Part shown: piece by piece, positions 1 to 11,304 of the stretch
Numbering within the stretch: the first letter of the stretch is position 1
Layout: each line of letters opens with the position of its first letter
DNA from: Streptomyces sp. ITFR-21
Lineage (GTDB): Bacteria; Actinomycetota; Actinomycetes; Streptomycetales; Streptomycetaceae
Direction: 5' to 3'
NCBI RefSeq assembly: GCF_031844685.1
Contig: NZ_CP134605.1
Span: forward strand, 4,461,001 to 4,525,000
Length of the DNA: 64,000 nucleotides
The notes under the pieces: model-generated
The model's input: only the letters and a program-made list of their open reading frames with translations
What the model was told of the DNA's origin: nothing
Database searches by the model: none
Made by a program: the position numbers and the translations under genes

Positions 1-846
1 GGCGACGCCGACCTCGCCGAGGTCTACCTGGCCACCTGCATCTACGTGGTCTACGACGCGGTGACCCGCCGCTGCACCATCGCCAACGCCGGGCACCTGC
101 CGCCGGTCGTGGTCGAACCCGGCGAGACACCGCTGCTGCTGGAAGTGCCCCGGGGCGTGCCGCTCGGCGTCGGCGGCGAGCCGTTCGAGGAGATCGAGGT
201 CGAGCTGACCGACGGGGCGCTGCTGGCGCTGTACACCGACGGCCTGGTCGAGTCCCGGAGCCACCCGCTGGACGAGGGCCTGGACGCCTTCCGCGCCTCG
301 CTGGCCGGCCCGGCCCGGCCGCTGGAGGACGTCTGCGACCACGTCCTGGCCACCTTGGACACCGCGCACGGCGAGGACGACATCGCGCTGCTGATGGCCC
401 GGATCGACGGGCTGTCGGCGGACAAGGTCGGCGACTGGACGCTGGAACCGCAGCCCACCTCGGTGGCCCGTGCCCGCGAACTCGCCCGGGACCAGCTGCT
501 CACCTGGGGCCTGGACCAGCTGGTCGACACCACCGAGCTGCTGGTCAGCGAGCTGGTCACCAACGCGCTGCGGCACGGCTACGGCGACATAAGGCTGCGG
601 CTGCTGCTGGACCGGACGCTGGTCTGCGAGGTGTGGGACAACGCGCTGATGCAGCCGCGCCGCCGCCGCGCCCGGGACACCGACGAGGGCGGCCGGGGCC
701 TGCAACTGGTGGCGATGCTCAGCCAGAGCTGGGGGAGCCGGCGGACCCACCGCGGCAAGACCGTCTGGTTCGAGCTGGCTCTGCGGGGGCCGTCGGGACA
801 GGGCGTCTCGGGCCCCTCGGTGGACGATTTGCTCAGCATGTTCTGA
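1..846 (+). CDS. SpoIIE-type PP2C phosphatase with C-terminal RsbW-like ATPase domain (5' partial)
   Basis: The reading frame is open from base 1, so the N-terminus lies outside the window. The first ~120 visible residues are the end of a SpoIIE/RsbU-type PPM phosphatase: NAGHLPPVVV and LYTDGLVESR are the conserved strands around the metal-binding Asp. The last ~140 residues form an HATPase_c (anti-sigma kinase-like) domain with the N-box SELVTNALRHG and a degenerate G-box (DEGGRGLQLV). In streptomycetes such proteins act in partner-switching control of sigma factors, with PAS/GAF sensors upstream. The partner and signal cannot be seen here. The C-terminus is complete (stop at 844-846). Confidence 0.88.
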   Translation, partial: GDADLAEVYLATCIYVVYDAVTRRCTIANAGHLPPVVVEPGETPLLLEVPRGVPLGVGGEPFEEIEVELTDGALLALYTDGLVESRSHPLDEGLDAFRASLAGPARPLEDVCDHVLATLDTAHGEDDIALLMARIDGLSADKVGDWTLEPQPTSVARARELARDQLLTWGLDQLVDTTELLVSELVTNALRHGYGDIRLRLLLDRTLVCEVWDNALMQPRRRRARDTDEGGRGLQLVAMLSQSWGSRRTHRGKTVWFELALRGPSGQGVSGPSVDDLLSMF

Positions 847-940
847 ACGTTCTGAACGCCCCCGGCGCTCCGTGCGGTGCGGGCGCTTTGAGCGGGCGCG
901 GGCCGCCGTCGCGCGGGCCCGGTCCGTACCGTGTCACGCC

Positions 941-1000
941 CGGCCGGATCCCGCTGCCGCCTCCCCCGCCCGGCCGGATCCCGCTGCCGCCTCCCCCGCC
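941..1000. repeat. Two perfect tandem copies of a 30-bp unit
   Basis: The unit beginning cggccggatcccgctgccgc occupies 941-970 and is repeated exactly at 971-1000; a third copy starts (cggccg) and then breaks off. It lies in the gap between the convergent phosphatase and pspA genes. No coding function is visible. Confidence 0.85.
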
Positions 1001-1028
1001 CGGCCGCCGATTTTTTCCGGCCGGCCCC

Positions 1029-1778
1029 TCACGGCTGCACCCGGCTCGCCCCCGTACGGGGCCGCGCCGCGCCGGATTTGAGGCGGGCGAGGCGCGCGTC
1101 GACCTCCGCGGCGTCGAAGGGCTCGTCGGGCGACTCGAACTGGGCGTCCAGGCAGGAGGCGGCCGGCTCCCGCCCACCCGCCGCGCGGGCCTCCTCGCGC
1201 CGCAGCTTGTCCTCGAACCGGCTCAGCTCGCCGGCCGGGTCGAGCAGGTCGACGTCGCGCACCGCGTCCGGCAGCCGGTCCCGGGCGGGCGCGGACCGGG
1301 ACCGGTCCACCAACGCCTCCCGCCTGGAGCGCAGTCCGTCGAGGGTGCGCCTCATCCGGTCCAGACCGGGCCGGAGCCGGTCCAGCACCTGGGTCTGCGC
1401 CGTGATGGCGGACCCGGCGGCCGCGGCCTCCTGCTCCGACCGGAGCTGGCGGCCGAGGGCGATCCTGGCGAGGCGGTCGAACCGGTCGGCCGCCGCCGGG
1501 ATGCCGGCGGTCCGCAGCTCGTCGGCCCGGCGGCTGGCGGTGGCCGCCTTGCCGCCCCACTCCGCGGCGGCGGCCACGTCCTCGGCGCGGTCCCGCGTCA
1601 TCAGCCGCAGACCGCCGGCGGTGGCGGCGACCGTGTCCGCGGCCTCGGCGATGGCGGCGGTGTACTCGCGGATCAGCCGGTCGACCATCTGCTGCGGGTC
1701 CTCGGCCCGGTCCAGGAGCGCGTCGACGTTCGCCCCGGCGAGCTGCGCCACCCGGCCGAGGACGGTCTGCTTGGACAT
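1029..1778 (-). CDS. pspA: PspA/IM30 family protein
   Basis: This 249-residue protein is almost entirely helical. It starts MSKQTVLGRVAQLAGANVDA, followed by the family pattern LLDRAEDPQQMVDRLIREY (about residues 20-38). The rest is Arg/Ala/Glu-rich coiled coil with an acidic C-terminal section (SPDEPFDAAEVDARLARLKSG). PspA/IM30 proteins form membrane-associated ESCRT-III-like assemblies that protect the envelope under stress. The next gene upstream on the same strand is a TPM-domain membrane protein, a common partner of pspA in Streptomyces, but a repeat-rich gap of about 180 bp separates them, so a shared transcript is uncertain. Confidence 0.88.
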   Translation of the reverse strand: MSKQTVLGRVAQLAGANVDALLDRAEDPQQMVDRLIREYTAAIAEAADTVAATAGGLRLMTRDRAEDVAAAAEWGGKAATASRRADELRTAGIPAAADRFDRLARIALGRQLRSEQEAAAAGSAITAQTQVLDRLRPGLDRMRRTLDGLRSRREALVDRSRSAPARDRLPDAVRDVDLLDPAGELSRFEDKLRREEARAAGGREPAASCLDAQFESPDEPFDAAEVDARLARLKSGAARPRTGASRVQP

Positions 1779-1810
1779 GGTGTACTCCCTGTGCCTCGAT
1801 GGTCCGTTCC

Positions 1811-1872
1811 GGGTGCGGGTGCGGGTGCGGGTGCGGGTGTGCGGGGTGCGGGTGCGGGTGTCGGGTGTCGGG
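1811..1872. repeat. Degenerate gggtgc hexanucleotide tract upstream of pspA
   Basis: Four consecutive gggtgc units are followed by interrupted units (gggtgt, ggggtgc, gggtgtc). The tract sits about 35 bp upstream of the pspA start in the gap before the TPM gene, so length variation could affect pspA transcription. That effect is inferred. Confidence 0.7.
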
Positions 1873-1959
1873 CGTTGGGCCTTGGCCCCCCGCCGGGTGT
1901 CGGGGCCCCGGCCTCCCGGCGGCCGGGGGCGCGGGAGGAGCCGGGCGCCGGTCGGGCCG

Positions 1960-4182
1960 TCAGAACCCTCCGCCGCCGCCCATCCGGCCGCGGGTCCGCC
2001 CGCCGCCGAAGCTGCCGGGCCCCGGGCCGCCGTAGTCCCGGCCGCCGTCGGCGCCGTCGAGGACGCCGCCGAGCAGGATCCCGCCGAGCACCGCGCCGCC
2101 CATGCCGCCGCCCCCGTCGCCCGCGGGCCCGGTGCCGAAACCGCCGGAGTCCCCGTAGCCGCCGAGATCCTGGCCGGCCAGCTCCTGCGCGTCGCGGGCC
2201 AGCCGGTCCGCCTCCCCGGCGTGCTCCAGCGCGTCCCCGGCGTCCTCGGCGGCGGCCGACTCGGCCAGCCGGAGCCGGCGTTCGGCCTCGGCGAGCCGGG
2301 TACGGGCTTGGCTGCCGATCGCGCCCCGGTGGGTGGTCACGACATCCCGGGCCGCCGCCACCTGACCGCGGGCCGCCGGCAGCGACTGCTCCAGCGACTC
2401 CCGGACCAGTCGCCCGCCGCCGTCCTGCACTCCGCCGCTGTCCGGCGCCCCGCCGCCGTCCTGCACTCTGCCGCTGTCCGGCGCCCCGCCGCCGTCCTGC
2501 ACTCTGCCGCCGTCCGGCGCCCCGCCGCCGTCCTGCACTCCGCCGTCGGCCCGTGCCCCGTCGTCGTCCGGCGCCGGGTCCAGGGCGAAGCGCGCCGCCA
2601 CCACCCGACGCAGCGCCGCGACCGGGTCGTACCGGCCCGCCGCCAGCTCCTCCCGAACCCCGGCCAGTACGCTCTCGGCCCGGCGGATCCGGCCCTGGAG
2701 CCCGGCGTCCCCGGACCCCGGACCCGCGGCCGGGTCCCCGGCCGGGGTGCTGCCGGACGACAGTTCCCGCACCCGCGCCAGATCGGCGTCCGCCGCCGGC
2801 AGCGCGTCCCGCAACCGGGCGTCCGCCGCGCGCAGTTCGCGTTCGCGGCGGGCGACGGCGTCGGCGAGGACGGCGGCCTGGCCGAGAGCGCCTTCGGCGG
2901 CGCGGACGAAGACGGCGGCGCGGCTGTGGTCGGTGCCGAGCGCGGCGCGCGCCCGGTCCAGGCTGCCGCGGGCGAACTCCAGGCGGTCGCGGGCCTCCGC
3001 GGGGTAGCCGGCCACCGGCTCCAGCGCGGCGGCCGTGTAGCGGGCGGTGAGCGGGCCGAGCACGGCCTCGGCGGCGGCGATCCGGCCCGGCAGCGCGGCC
3101 AGCGTGACCTCGGCCCGCGCCAGCACCCGGGGCGCGTTCGCCTCCAGCGCCCGCAGCCGGTCGAACGCCTCCGACTCCGCGTCCAGCCGCCGGTTGGCCT
3201 GGGTGCAGCGGGACAGGATCTCGTCCAGCATCTGGCGTCGGGTCTCGTCGTCGCCGGGGAAGGCGTCGTCCAGCCGCTGGCGCAGCCGGAAGGCGGCGGC
3301 CAGCTCGCCGCCGGCGTACTCGACGGCCTCTCCGAAGGGCTTCGCGGCCTCGTCGCCGACCTGGGCCGCGGCGAAGCCCACGTCCTCCCGGCTGGTCCGC
3401 ACCGCGTCGTCGGTGGCGACCAGCAGCTCCCGGGCCTGGCGGTCCAGCTCCGGCAGTGCGGTGAGCGGGGTGGGCTGCTTCGGCTTGGGCCGGGCGCCGC
3501 TCCAGCCGGCCGCGCCGGGATCCGCCCGGACCGTCGGCTGCCTGCCGTGGCGCTTGCGGACGGCGTAGCCGCCCAGCGCCAGCGCGGCGGCGACCGCGAC
3601 CACGGGGATCCACAGGTCGGCGGCGCCGTTGTCGGTGGCGGTGTCCGCCCGCCGGGGGCCGGCGGGGCCCGGGGCGCGGACCGGCGGGGCCACCCGGCGG
3701 CCGGCCGGCGCCGCGCCGTAGCCGTCGGCGGCGGCGATCGCCGCGCCCGCCCAGCCGCCCGAGCGCAGCGCGGGCTCGATCGCCACGGCGCCGACCTCGG
3801 TGAGCCGGCCCTGGGTGAGGCCGGAGTCCTGGTCGGCGGAGACCGCGTACCGCCGGTCGCGGGTGGCCACCGCCAGCAGCAGGTCCCCGCGGCCCAGACC
3901 GCTGCGTACGGCGGCGGCGTTCGCCCGGTCCTGCGGGCTGCGGCCGGAGAAGCCGCCGGCGTACACGACGGACAGCCGCACTCCGTGGGCGCCGTGCAGC
4001 CGGCCCGGCGCCGACCGGAGCGCCCGCCCGCGGCCGCCCGGCGCCGCCACCGTGTCGGTGACCTGCCCGGTACGGCCGAGCCGGGCCGGGCCGTCGGCGA
4101 GCGCCGGCCGCGCCGGCAGGACCAGGACCACCGCGCCGAGTGCCGTGAGCATCGCTGAGACCGCCCGACGTCTGCCGCCCAC
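1960..4182 (-). CDS. TPM-domain secreted/membrane protein with Gly-rich tail
   Basis: This 740-residue protein has an N-terminal signal segment (about 1-30, ending ARPALA), then a TPM (YgcG/Psb32-like) domain at about 35-170 with the family-like strand LLLAVATRDRRYAVSADQ. A transmembrane helix follows at about 195-215 (LWIPVVAVAAALALGGYAVR). A long charged Ala-rich coiled-coil region, a 12-residue tandem repeat and a Gly-rich C-terminus (GGGMGG, RGRMGGGGGF) complete it. TPM proteins are exported and often sit beside PspA homologues, consistent with an envelope-stress pair. The biochemical role of the actinobacterial members is unknown. Confidence 0.82.
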   Translation of the reverse strand: MGGRRRAVSAMLTALGAVVLVLPARPALADGPARLGRTGQVTDTVAAPGGRGRALRSAPGRLHGAHGVRLSVVYAGGFSGRSPQDRANAAAVRSGLGRGDLLLAVATRDRRYAVSADQDSGLTQGRLTEVGAVAIEPALRSGGWAGAAIAAADGYGAAPAGRRVAPPVRAPGPAGPRRADTATDNGAADLWIPVVAVAAALALGGYAVRKRHGRQPTVRADPGAAGWSGARPKPKQPTPLTALPELDRQARELLVATDDAVRTSREDVGFAAAQVGDEAAKPFGEAVEYAGGELAAAFRLRQRLDDAFPGDDETRRQMLDEILSRCTQANRRLDAESEAFDRLRALEANAPRVLARAEVTLAALPGRIAAAEAVLGPLTARYTAAALEPVAGYPAEARDRLEFARGSLDRARAALGTDHSRAAVFVRAAEGALGQAAVLADAVARRERELRAADARLRDALPAADADLARVRELSSGSTPAGDPAAGPGSGDAGLQGRIRRAESVLAGVREELAAGRYDPVAALRRVVAARFALDPAPDDDGARADGGVQDGGGAPDGGRVQDGGGAPDSGRVQDGGGAPDSGGVQDGGGRLVRESLEQSLPAARGQVAAARDVVTTHRGAIGSQARTRLAEAERRLRLAESAAAEDAGDALEHAGEADRLARDAQELAGQDLGGYGDSGGFGTGPAGDGGGGMGGAVLGGILLGGVLDGADGGRDYGGPGPGSFGGGRTRGRMGGGGGF
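2416..2538. repeat. 36-bp in-frame tandem repeat (about 3.4 copies)
   Basis: Units start at 2416, 2452, 2488 and 2524, an exact 36-bp period. On the reverse strand they encode a 12-residue repeat of the type GVQDGGGAPDSG in the cytoplasmic part of the TPM-domain protein. Copies differ by only a few bases, suggesting recent expansion. Confidence 0.9.
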
Positions 4183-4477
4183 CGCGCCGCCTCCCGCTGC
4201 CGCGCCACGCCCCGCCGCGTGACTCCTTTTCGGAGGCTATGCGCCCTTACCCTCCCCCGCGACCGCGGGCGGCCCCTCCCGCGGCGGCCGGTGGGCCGGA
4301 CGGGTGGTGTGCGCGGTACGGGTCGGCGGGTCGGCGCCGGCGCCCGGCCGAGGTGGGGTGGCATGCATCCGGGAATCATCAGAAAAGCGACAGACAAGAG
4401 CAGCTGAGTCATGTCCCCGGCGCATGGCGTACGAACGCCGTACGGGCCGCCGCCGGGGCCGCGGAGGTGTCACACCC

Positions 4478-6301
4478 ATGAACCGCAGCCCCATGAGCAG
4501 CCCCCGGACCGGTGGCGCGCGACCGGCCTGCCCCGTATCCGCACCCGCGCCCGGGCGCCGGGCGGTACGGATCGCCGCGGCGCTCACCGCGGGAGCCGCG
4601 CTGACCCTGACCGCCGCCTGCTCCTCGGGCGGCACCAAAGCCGCCGGTACGGCCGGCACCGACGTGGCGAGCGTGGCCAGGAGCGGGATCCGCGACGGCG
4701 GCGCCCTGCGCTGGGCGGTGGACGGGATGCCGCGCACCCTCAACGCCTTCCAGGCCGACGCCGACGCCGGCACCGCGACGGTGGCCGGCGCCACCCTGCC
4801 GCTGATGTTCCGGCTCGACGGGCACGGCAGACCGCAGGCCGACCCCGACTTCCTCACCAAGGCCGAGGTCAGCAGCCAGGAGCCGCGGCAGGTGGTCACC
4901 TACCAGCTCAACCCCAAGGCGAGGTGGAGCGACGGCAAGGCGGTCGGCGCGGCCGACTTCACCGCCCAGTGGAAGGCGCTCGGCGGACGGAACAGCGCCT
5001 ACTGGGCCGCCCGCAACGCCGGCTACGACCGTATCTCCGGCATCCGGCAGGGCTCGGACGCCCGGCACGTCGAGGTGACCTTCGCCACGCCGTACGCGGA
5101 CTGGCGGTCGCTGTTCAGCCCGCTCTACCCGACCGGTGTCACCGGTAACGCCGATGCCTTCAACGACGGCGCCCGCACCACGCTGCCGGCGGCCGCCGGG
5201 CCGTTCGCGCTCAAGGCGGTCGACACCAAGGCGAAGACGGTCACCCTGGTCCGCAACCACGCCTGGTGGGGCCGCCCGGCCAAGCTCGACCGGATCGTGC
5301 TGACCGCGGTGCCGCGGGCCGACCGCCCCGCCCGGCTCGCCGCGGGCACGCTGGACCTGGCCGAGATCGATCCGACCGCGCTGACCGCGGTCCGCAGGAT
5401 CCGCGGCGTCGCGGTCCGCAAGGCACCCGACGCCGCCTACACCCAACTGGCCATCAACGGCAGCGCCGGACCGCTGGCCGACGAGCGGGTCCGGCACGCG
5501 GTGGCCCGCGCGATCGACCGCAAGAAGATCGCGACCGCCGTGCTCAAGCCGCTCGGACTGCCCGTCATCGCGCTCGGCAACCACCTGGTGCTGCCCTCCC
5601 AGAACGGGTACGCCGACCACAGCTCGGCACTCGGCACCGCCGGCCTCCAGCAGGCGCAGGGGCTGCTGGCCGACGCGGGCTGGCAGCGGTCGGCCGCCAG
5701 GACCGGCGAGAAGGCGGCCGGCCCCGGCCGGGCCGCCGCCTCCGGCTCGCTCACCGTGGTCGAGCCCAGCCGCGCCGTCGCCAAGGCGGGCAAGCCGCTC
5801 ACCCTGCGGTTCGTCCTGCCCGCCGCCTCACCGACGCTGGACGACGTGGGCGGCCGGATCGCCCGGATGCTGTCCGGGATCGGCATCCGCACCGAGATCG
5901 ACAAGGTGGACGGCGCCAGCTACTTCCAGGACCACATCGCCTCCGGCGACTTCGACCTGGCGCTGTGGTCCTGGCCCGGCAGCGCCTACCCGGCCACCGA
6001 CGACACCCCGATCTTCGCCAAGCCGGTGCCGGCCGCCGACGGCTCGCTGAACGTCGCGCAGAACTACTCCCGGGTCGGCACCGACCGGATCGACCAACTG
6101 CTCACCCGGGCCGGCGGCGAACTCGACGCCTCCGCCGCCCGCAGCCTCACCGCCGAGGCCGACGCCCGTATCTGGGCCGCCGCCGGCTCCATCCCGCTCT
6201 ACCAGCGCCCCCAGGTGGTGGCCCTGCGGACCGGCGTCGCCAACGCGGGCGCCTTCGGCTTCCGGACGCCGGACTACCAGAACCTGGGGTTCCGCAAGTA
6301 G
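4478..6301 (+). CDS. Peptide ABC transporter substrate-binding lipoprotein (orphan, family 5)
   Basis: This is a 607-residue lipoprotein. The ATG at 4478 is chosen because GGAGGT lies at 4463-4468 and because it yields an Arg-rich n-region, a hydrophobic core and a lipobox TAAC with Cys48. The mature part matches SBP family 5 (DppA/OppA): YQLNPKARWSDGKAVGAADF and later repeated substrate-cleft strands. No permease or ATPase gene lies beside it; the next gene is typA. It therefore either serves a transporter encoded elsewhere or one of the two operons downstream. Substrate is unknown; peptides are the usual ligands. Confidence 0.88.
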   Translation: MNRSPMSSPRTGGARPACPVSAPAPGRRAVRIAAALTAGAALTLTAACSSGGTKAAGTAGTDVASVARSGIRDGGALRWAVDGMPRTLNAFQADADAGTATVAGATLPLMFRLDGHGRPQADPDFLTKAEVSSQEPRQVVTYQLNPKARWSDGKAVGAADFTAQWKALGGRNSAYWAARNAGYDRISGIRQGSDARHVEVTFATPYADWRSLFSPLYPTGVTGNADAFNDGARTTLPAAAGPFALKAVDTKAKTVTLVRNHAWWGRPAKLDRIVLTAVPRADRPARLAAGTLDLAEIDPTALTAVRRIRGVAVRKAPDAAYTQLAINGSAGPLADERVRHAVARAIDRKKIATAVLKPLGLPVIALGNHLVLPSQNGYADHSSALGTAGLQQAQGLLADAGWQRSAARTGEKAAGPGRAAASGSLTVVEPSRAVAKAGKPLTLRFVLPAASPTLDDVGGRIARMLSGIGIRTEIDKVDGASYFQDHIASGDFDLALWSWPGSAYPATDDTPIFAKPVPAADGSLNVAQNYSRVGTDRIDQLLTRAGGELDASAARSLTAEADARIWAAAGSIPLYQRPQVVALRTGVANAGAFGFRTPDYQNLGFRK

Positions 6302-6435
6302 CCGCCCGGCCCGGCGGTGGTAGGGGGCGGGGCCCCGTACCATGGGGGGAGGCCGTGGCTTGACCTTGCCCGGCAGACGAGCGCGTCGAATGAGGGGCGC
6401 GACGTCATCCACGATTCCGGGAGAAGCGCCCCAGC

Positions 6436-8310
<1,875 letters not shown>

Positions 8311-8459
8311 CCGTACCGACCGTCCCCCACCCGTCCCGCCGTCCGACCGTCCCGCCCGTCCGACCGTTGCGCCGTCCGACCGTCCTGTCCGTGCCGCTGT
8401 TCGGCACGGTGATCCTGCCGGCCCCCGCCGACGCGGCGGCGTGACGACCCACTGAGCAC

Positions 8460-8498
8460 GCCAGAGGGGTCCGGGGAAGCTCCCCGGACCCCTCTGGC
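8460..8498. terminator. 18-bp perfect hairpin downstream of typA
   Basis: Arms 8460-8477 and 8481-8498 are exact reverse complements around a 3-nt loop (agc). It lies about 150 bp after the typA stop and before the next lipoprotein gene. There is no U-tract, as is usual for actinobacterial stem-loop terminators. Confidence 0.8.
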
Positions 8499-8670
8499 GT
8501 GTGTACGTCCAGGACGTGCCCCGGCCGCCACGAGCGGCCCCGGGCGTCCCTTTCGTATGCGCCCGCACGGGTGGACTCCGCACCCCGCGTCCGCCGCTGA
8601 GCGCGGCTTCACCCCGCGTTGCTGTGTCATGGGGGACGAAGTGTCCGTTATGACCACGAGGAGGCACGCG

Positions 8671-10314
8671 ATGCGCGGAGCCACGCGCGTGAAGTGGGCC
8701 GTCGGTGTGACGGCCGTCGCCCTGACGGCCGCTGCCTGCGGCGGCGGCAGTGACAACGGCGGCGGTGGCAGCGGCAGCAGTGGCGGCGGCATCGTCCGTG
8801 CCTCCTGGGGCGACCCGCAGAATGCGCTGGAGCCCGCGAACACCACCGAGGTGCAGGGCGGCAAGGTCCTCGACATGGTCTTCCGCGGTCTGAAGAAGTA
8901 CAACCCGAAGACCGCCAAGGCCGACAACATGATCGCCGACTCGATCACCAGCACCGACTCGCAGAACTTCGACATCAAGCTCAAGTCCGGCTGGACCTTC
9001 AGCAACGGCGAGCCGGTCACCGCGGACTCCTTCGTCAACGCCTGGAACTACGACGCGCTGCTGAAGAACGCCCAGCTCAACGCCTCCTTCTTCAGCTACA
9101 TCGACGGCTACGCAAAAGTGCACCCGGACACCGGCGCCAAGTCGACCGCGACCACTCTCTCCGGCCTGCACAAGGTCTCCGACCTGGAGTTCAAGGTCAA
9201 GCTCAACCAGAAGTTCTCGCTGTGGCCCGACACCCTCGGCTACTCCGCGTTCTACCCGCTGCCCAAGGCGTTCTTCGACAACCACGCCGCCTGGCTGCGC
9301 AAGCCGATCGGCAACGGCCCGTACGCCATCTCCTCGTACACCAAGGGCTCGCTGATGAGCCTGCGCAAGTGGAACGGCTACAAGGGCCCCGACCCGGCCC
9401 AGAACAACGGCGTGGACCTGCGGGTCTACACCGACAACAACACCGCGTACACCGATCTGCAGGCCGGCAACCTCGATCTGGTGGACGACATCCCGGCCGC
9501 GCAGCTGAAGAACGTCAAGAGCGACCTCGGCAGCCGCTACATCAACGAGCCGGCCGGCATCATCCAGACCATCGCCTTCCCGCTGTACAACGCGCGCTGG
9601 TCCTCGGCGAACTCCGCGAAGGTCCGGCAGGGCCTGTCGATGGCGATCAACCGCAAGCAGATCACCGACCGGATCTTCCAGCAGACCCGCACCCCGGCCA
9701 GCGACTGGACCTCCCCGGTCCTGGGCTCGGCCGGCGGCTTCAAGGCCGGGCTGTGCGGCACCGAGTGCACCTACGACCCGGCCAAGGCCAAGCAGCTGAT
9801 CCAGCAGGGCGGCGGCCTGCCCGGCGGGCGCATCACCATCGGCTACAACGCCGACACCGGCTCCCACAAGGAATGGGTGGACGCGGTCTGCAACAGCATC
9901 AACAACGTGCTGGGCGACAACAAGGCGTGCGTCGGCTCACCCACCGGCACCTTCGCCGACTTCCGGAACAAGATCACCGACAAGAAGCTGAACAACCCGT
10001 TCCGGTCCGGCTGGCAGATGGACTACCCGCTGATCCAGGACTTCCTGCAGCCGCTGTACTTCACCGACGCCTCCTCCAACGACACCCACTACAGCAACCC
10101 CGACTTCGACCGGCTGGTGAACCAGGCCAACGCCGAGCCCGACACCTCCGCCGCCATCGGCACGTTCCAGGACGCCGAGCGGCAGCTGGTCAAGGACATG
10201 CCGGCCATCCCGCTGTGGTACCAGAACGGCAGCGCCGGCTACTCGTCGAACCTCAGCAACGTGGTGCTGAACCCGTTCAGCGTCCCGGTCTACAACGAGA
10301 TCAAGGTCAAGTGA
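8671..10314 (+). CDS. Dipeptide/oligopeptide ABC transporter, substrate-binding lipoprotein (operon 1)
   Basis: This is a 547-residue SBP family 5 lipoprotein. The ATG at 8671 is preferred over upstream in-frame starts because AGGAGG at 8659-8664 precedes it at good spacing and because it gives a compact lipoprotein signal with lipobox TAAACGGG (Cys23). A Gly/Ser linker follows. The body carries KLKSGWTFSNGEPVTADSF, the DppA/OppA signature region. It heads a five-gene cluster with two permeases and two ATPases. A 12-bp hairpin directly after the stop probably stabilises its message relative to the permeases. Confidence 0.93.
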   Translation: MRGATRVKWAVGVTAVALTAAACGGGSDNGGGGSGSSGGGIVRASWGDPQNALEPANTTEVQGGKVLDMVFRGLKKYNPKTAKADNMIADSITSTDSQNFDIKLKSGWTFSNGEPVTADSFVNAWNYDALLKNAQLNASFFSYIDGYAKVHPDTGAKSTATTLSGLHKVSDLEFKVKLNQKFSLWPDTLGYSAFYPLPKAFFDNHAAWLRKPIGNGPYAISSYTKGSLMSLRKWNGYKGPDPAQNNGVDLRVYTDNNTAYTDLQAGNLDLVDDIPAAQLKNVKSDLGSRYINEPAGIIQTIAFPLYNARWSSANSAKVRQGLSMAINRKQITDRIFQQTRTPASDWTSPVLGSAGGFKAGLCGTECTYDPAKAKQLIQQGGGLPGGRITIGYNADTGSHKEWVDAVCNSINNVLGDNKACVGSPTGTFADFRNKITDKKLNNPFRSGWQMDYPLIQDFLQPLYFTDASSNDTHYSNPDFDRLVNQANAEPDTSAAIGTFQDAERQLVKDMPAIPLWYQNGSAGYSSNLSNVVLNPFSVPVYNEIKVK

Positions 10315-10319
10315 GACCG

Positions 10320-10359
10320 GCCGGGGGCCGCACCGGGCGCACCCGGCGCGGCCCCCGGC
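10320..10359 (+). promoter_or_regulatory. Intercistronic hairpin after binding-protein gene (operon 1)
   Basis: A perfect 12-bp stem (10320-10331 with 10348-10359) surrounds a 16-nt loop that itself folds (ccggg...cccgg). It occupies most of the gap before the permease ribosome site (AGGAGG, 10371-10376). It probably acts as a partial terminator or 3'-end stabiliser, setting a high binding-protein:permease ratio. Confidence 0.7.
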
Positions 10360-10380
10360 GGCTTGCCGCGAGGAGGCTCG

Positions 10381-11304
10381 ATGGGACGCTACGTGATCCG
10401 GCGGCTGCTCCAGATGATCCCGGTGTTCATCGGCAGCACCTTCCTGATCTTCTTCATGGTCTACGCGCTCGGCGACCCGGTCGCCGCGCTCTTCGGCGAC
10501 CACGCGCCCGACCCGGCCACCGCCGCCCAGATCCGGCACGACCTCTACCTGGACCACTCGCTGCCGGCCCAGTACGTGCACTACATGAAGAACATCTTCA
10601 CCGGTGACTTCGGCACGGCGTTCAGCGGACAGTCGGTCACCGCGCTGATGGGCAGCGCCTTCCCGGTCACCATCCGGCTCACCGTCGTCGCCGTCCTCTT
10701 CGAGATCGTCATCGGCATCATCCTCGGCGTGGTCACCGGGATGAAGCGCGGCAAGCCGATCGACACCGGCGTGCTGCTGCTGACCCTGGTGGTGATCTCG
10801 GTACCGACCTTCGTCACCGGCTACGTCCTGCAGTACCTCTTCGGCGTGCAGCTGAAATGGGTCGCCTCGTCGGTGTCGCCGAGCGCGCCCTTCAACGAAC
10901 TGCTGCTGCCCGGCCTGGTGCTCGCCCTGGTCTCGCTCGCCTACGTCACCCGGCTGACCCGTACCTCCATCGCCGAGAACACCCGGGCCGACTACGTGCG
11001 CACCGCCGTCGCCAAGGGCCTGCCCCGGCACCGGGTGATCATCCGGCACCTGCTGCGCAACTCGCTGATCCCGGTGGTGACCTTCATCGGCACCGACATC
11101 GGCGCCCTGATGGGCGGCGCCATCGTCACCGAGCGGATCTTCAACATCCACGGTGTCGGCTTCGAGCTCTACCAGGGCATCCTGCGCAACAACGCGCCGA
11201 CCGTGGTCGGCTTCGTCACGATCCTGGTGCTGGTCTTCCTGCTGGCCAACCTGCTCGTCGACCTGCTCTACGCGGTCCTGGACCCGAGGATCCGGTATGC
11301 CTGA
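10381..11304 (+). CDS. Peptide ABC transporter permease, DppB type (operon 1)
   Basis: The product is 307 residues with the classic DppB start MGRYVIRRLLQMIPVFIGST, six predicted membrane helices and the EAA loop (RTAVAKGLPRHRVIIRHLLR, about 200-220) that contacts the ATPases. The ATG at 10381 is set by AGGAGG four bases upstream. It overlaps the following permease gene by 8 bp, so the two are translationally coupled. Confidence 0.94.
   Translation: MGRYVIRRLLQMIPVFIGSTFLIFFMVYALGDPVAALFGDHAPDPATAAQIRHDLYLDHSLPAQYVHYMKNIFTGDFGTAFSGQSVTALMGSAFPVTIRLTVVAVLFEIVIGIILGVVTGMKRGKPIDTGVLLLTLVVISVPTFVTGYVLQYLFGVQLKWVASSVSPSAPFNELLLPGLVLALVSLAYVTRLTRTSIAENTRADYVRTAVAKGLPRHRVIIRHLLRNSLIPVVTFIGTDIGALMGGAIVTERIFNIHGVGFELYQGILRNNAPTVVGFVTILVLVFLLANLLVDLLYAVLDPRIRYA

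Noticed and set aside
633-4412. Several overlapping long open frames on both strands in the first 4.4 kb
   Set aside because: They are out-of-frame shadows with Arg/Pro/Ala-rich low-complexity translations. The real genes are the phosphatase, pspA and the TPM protein.
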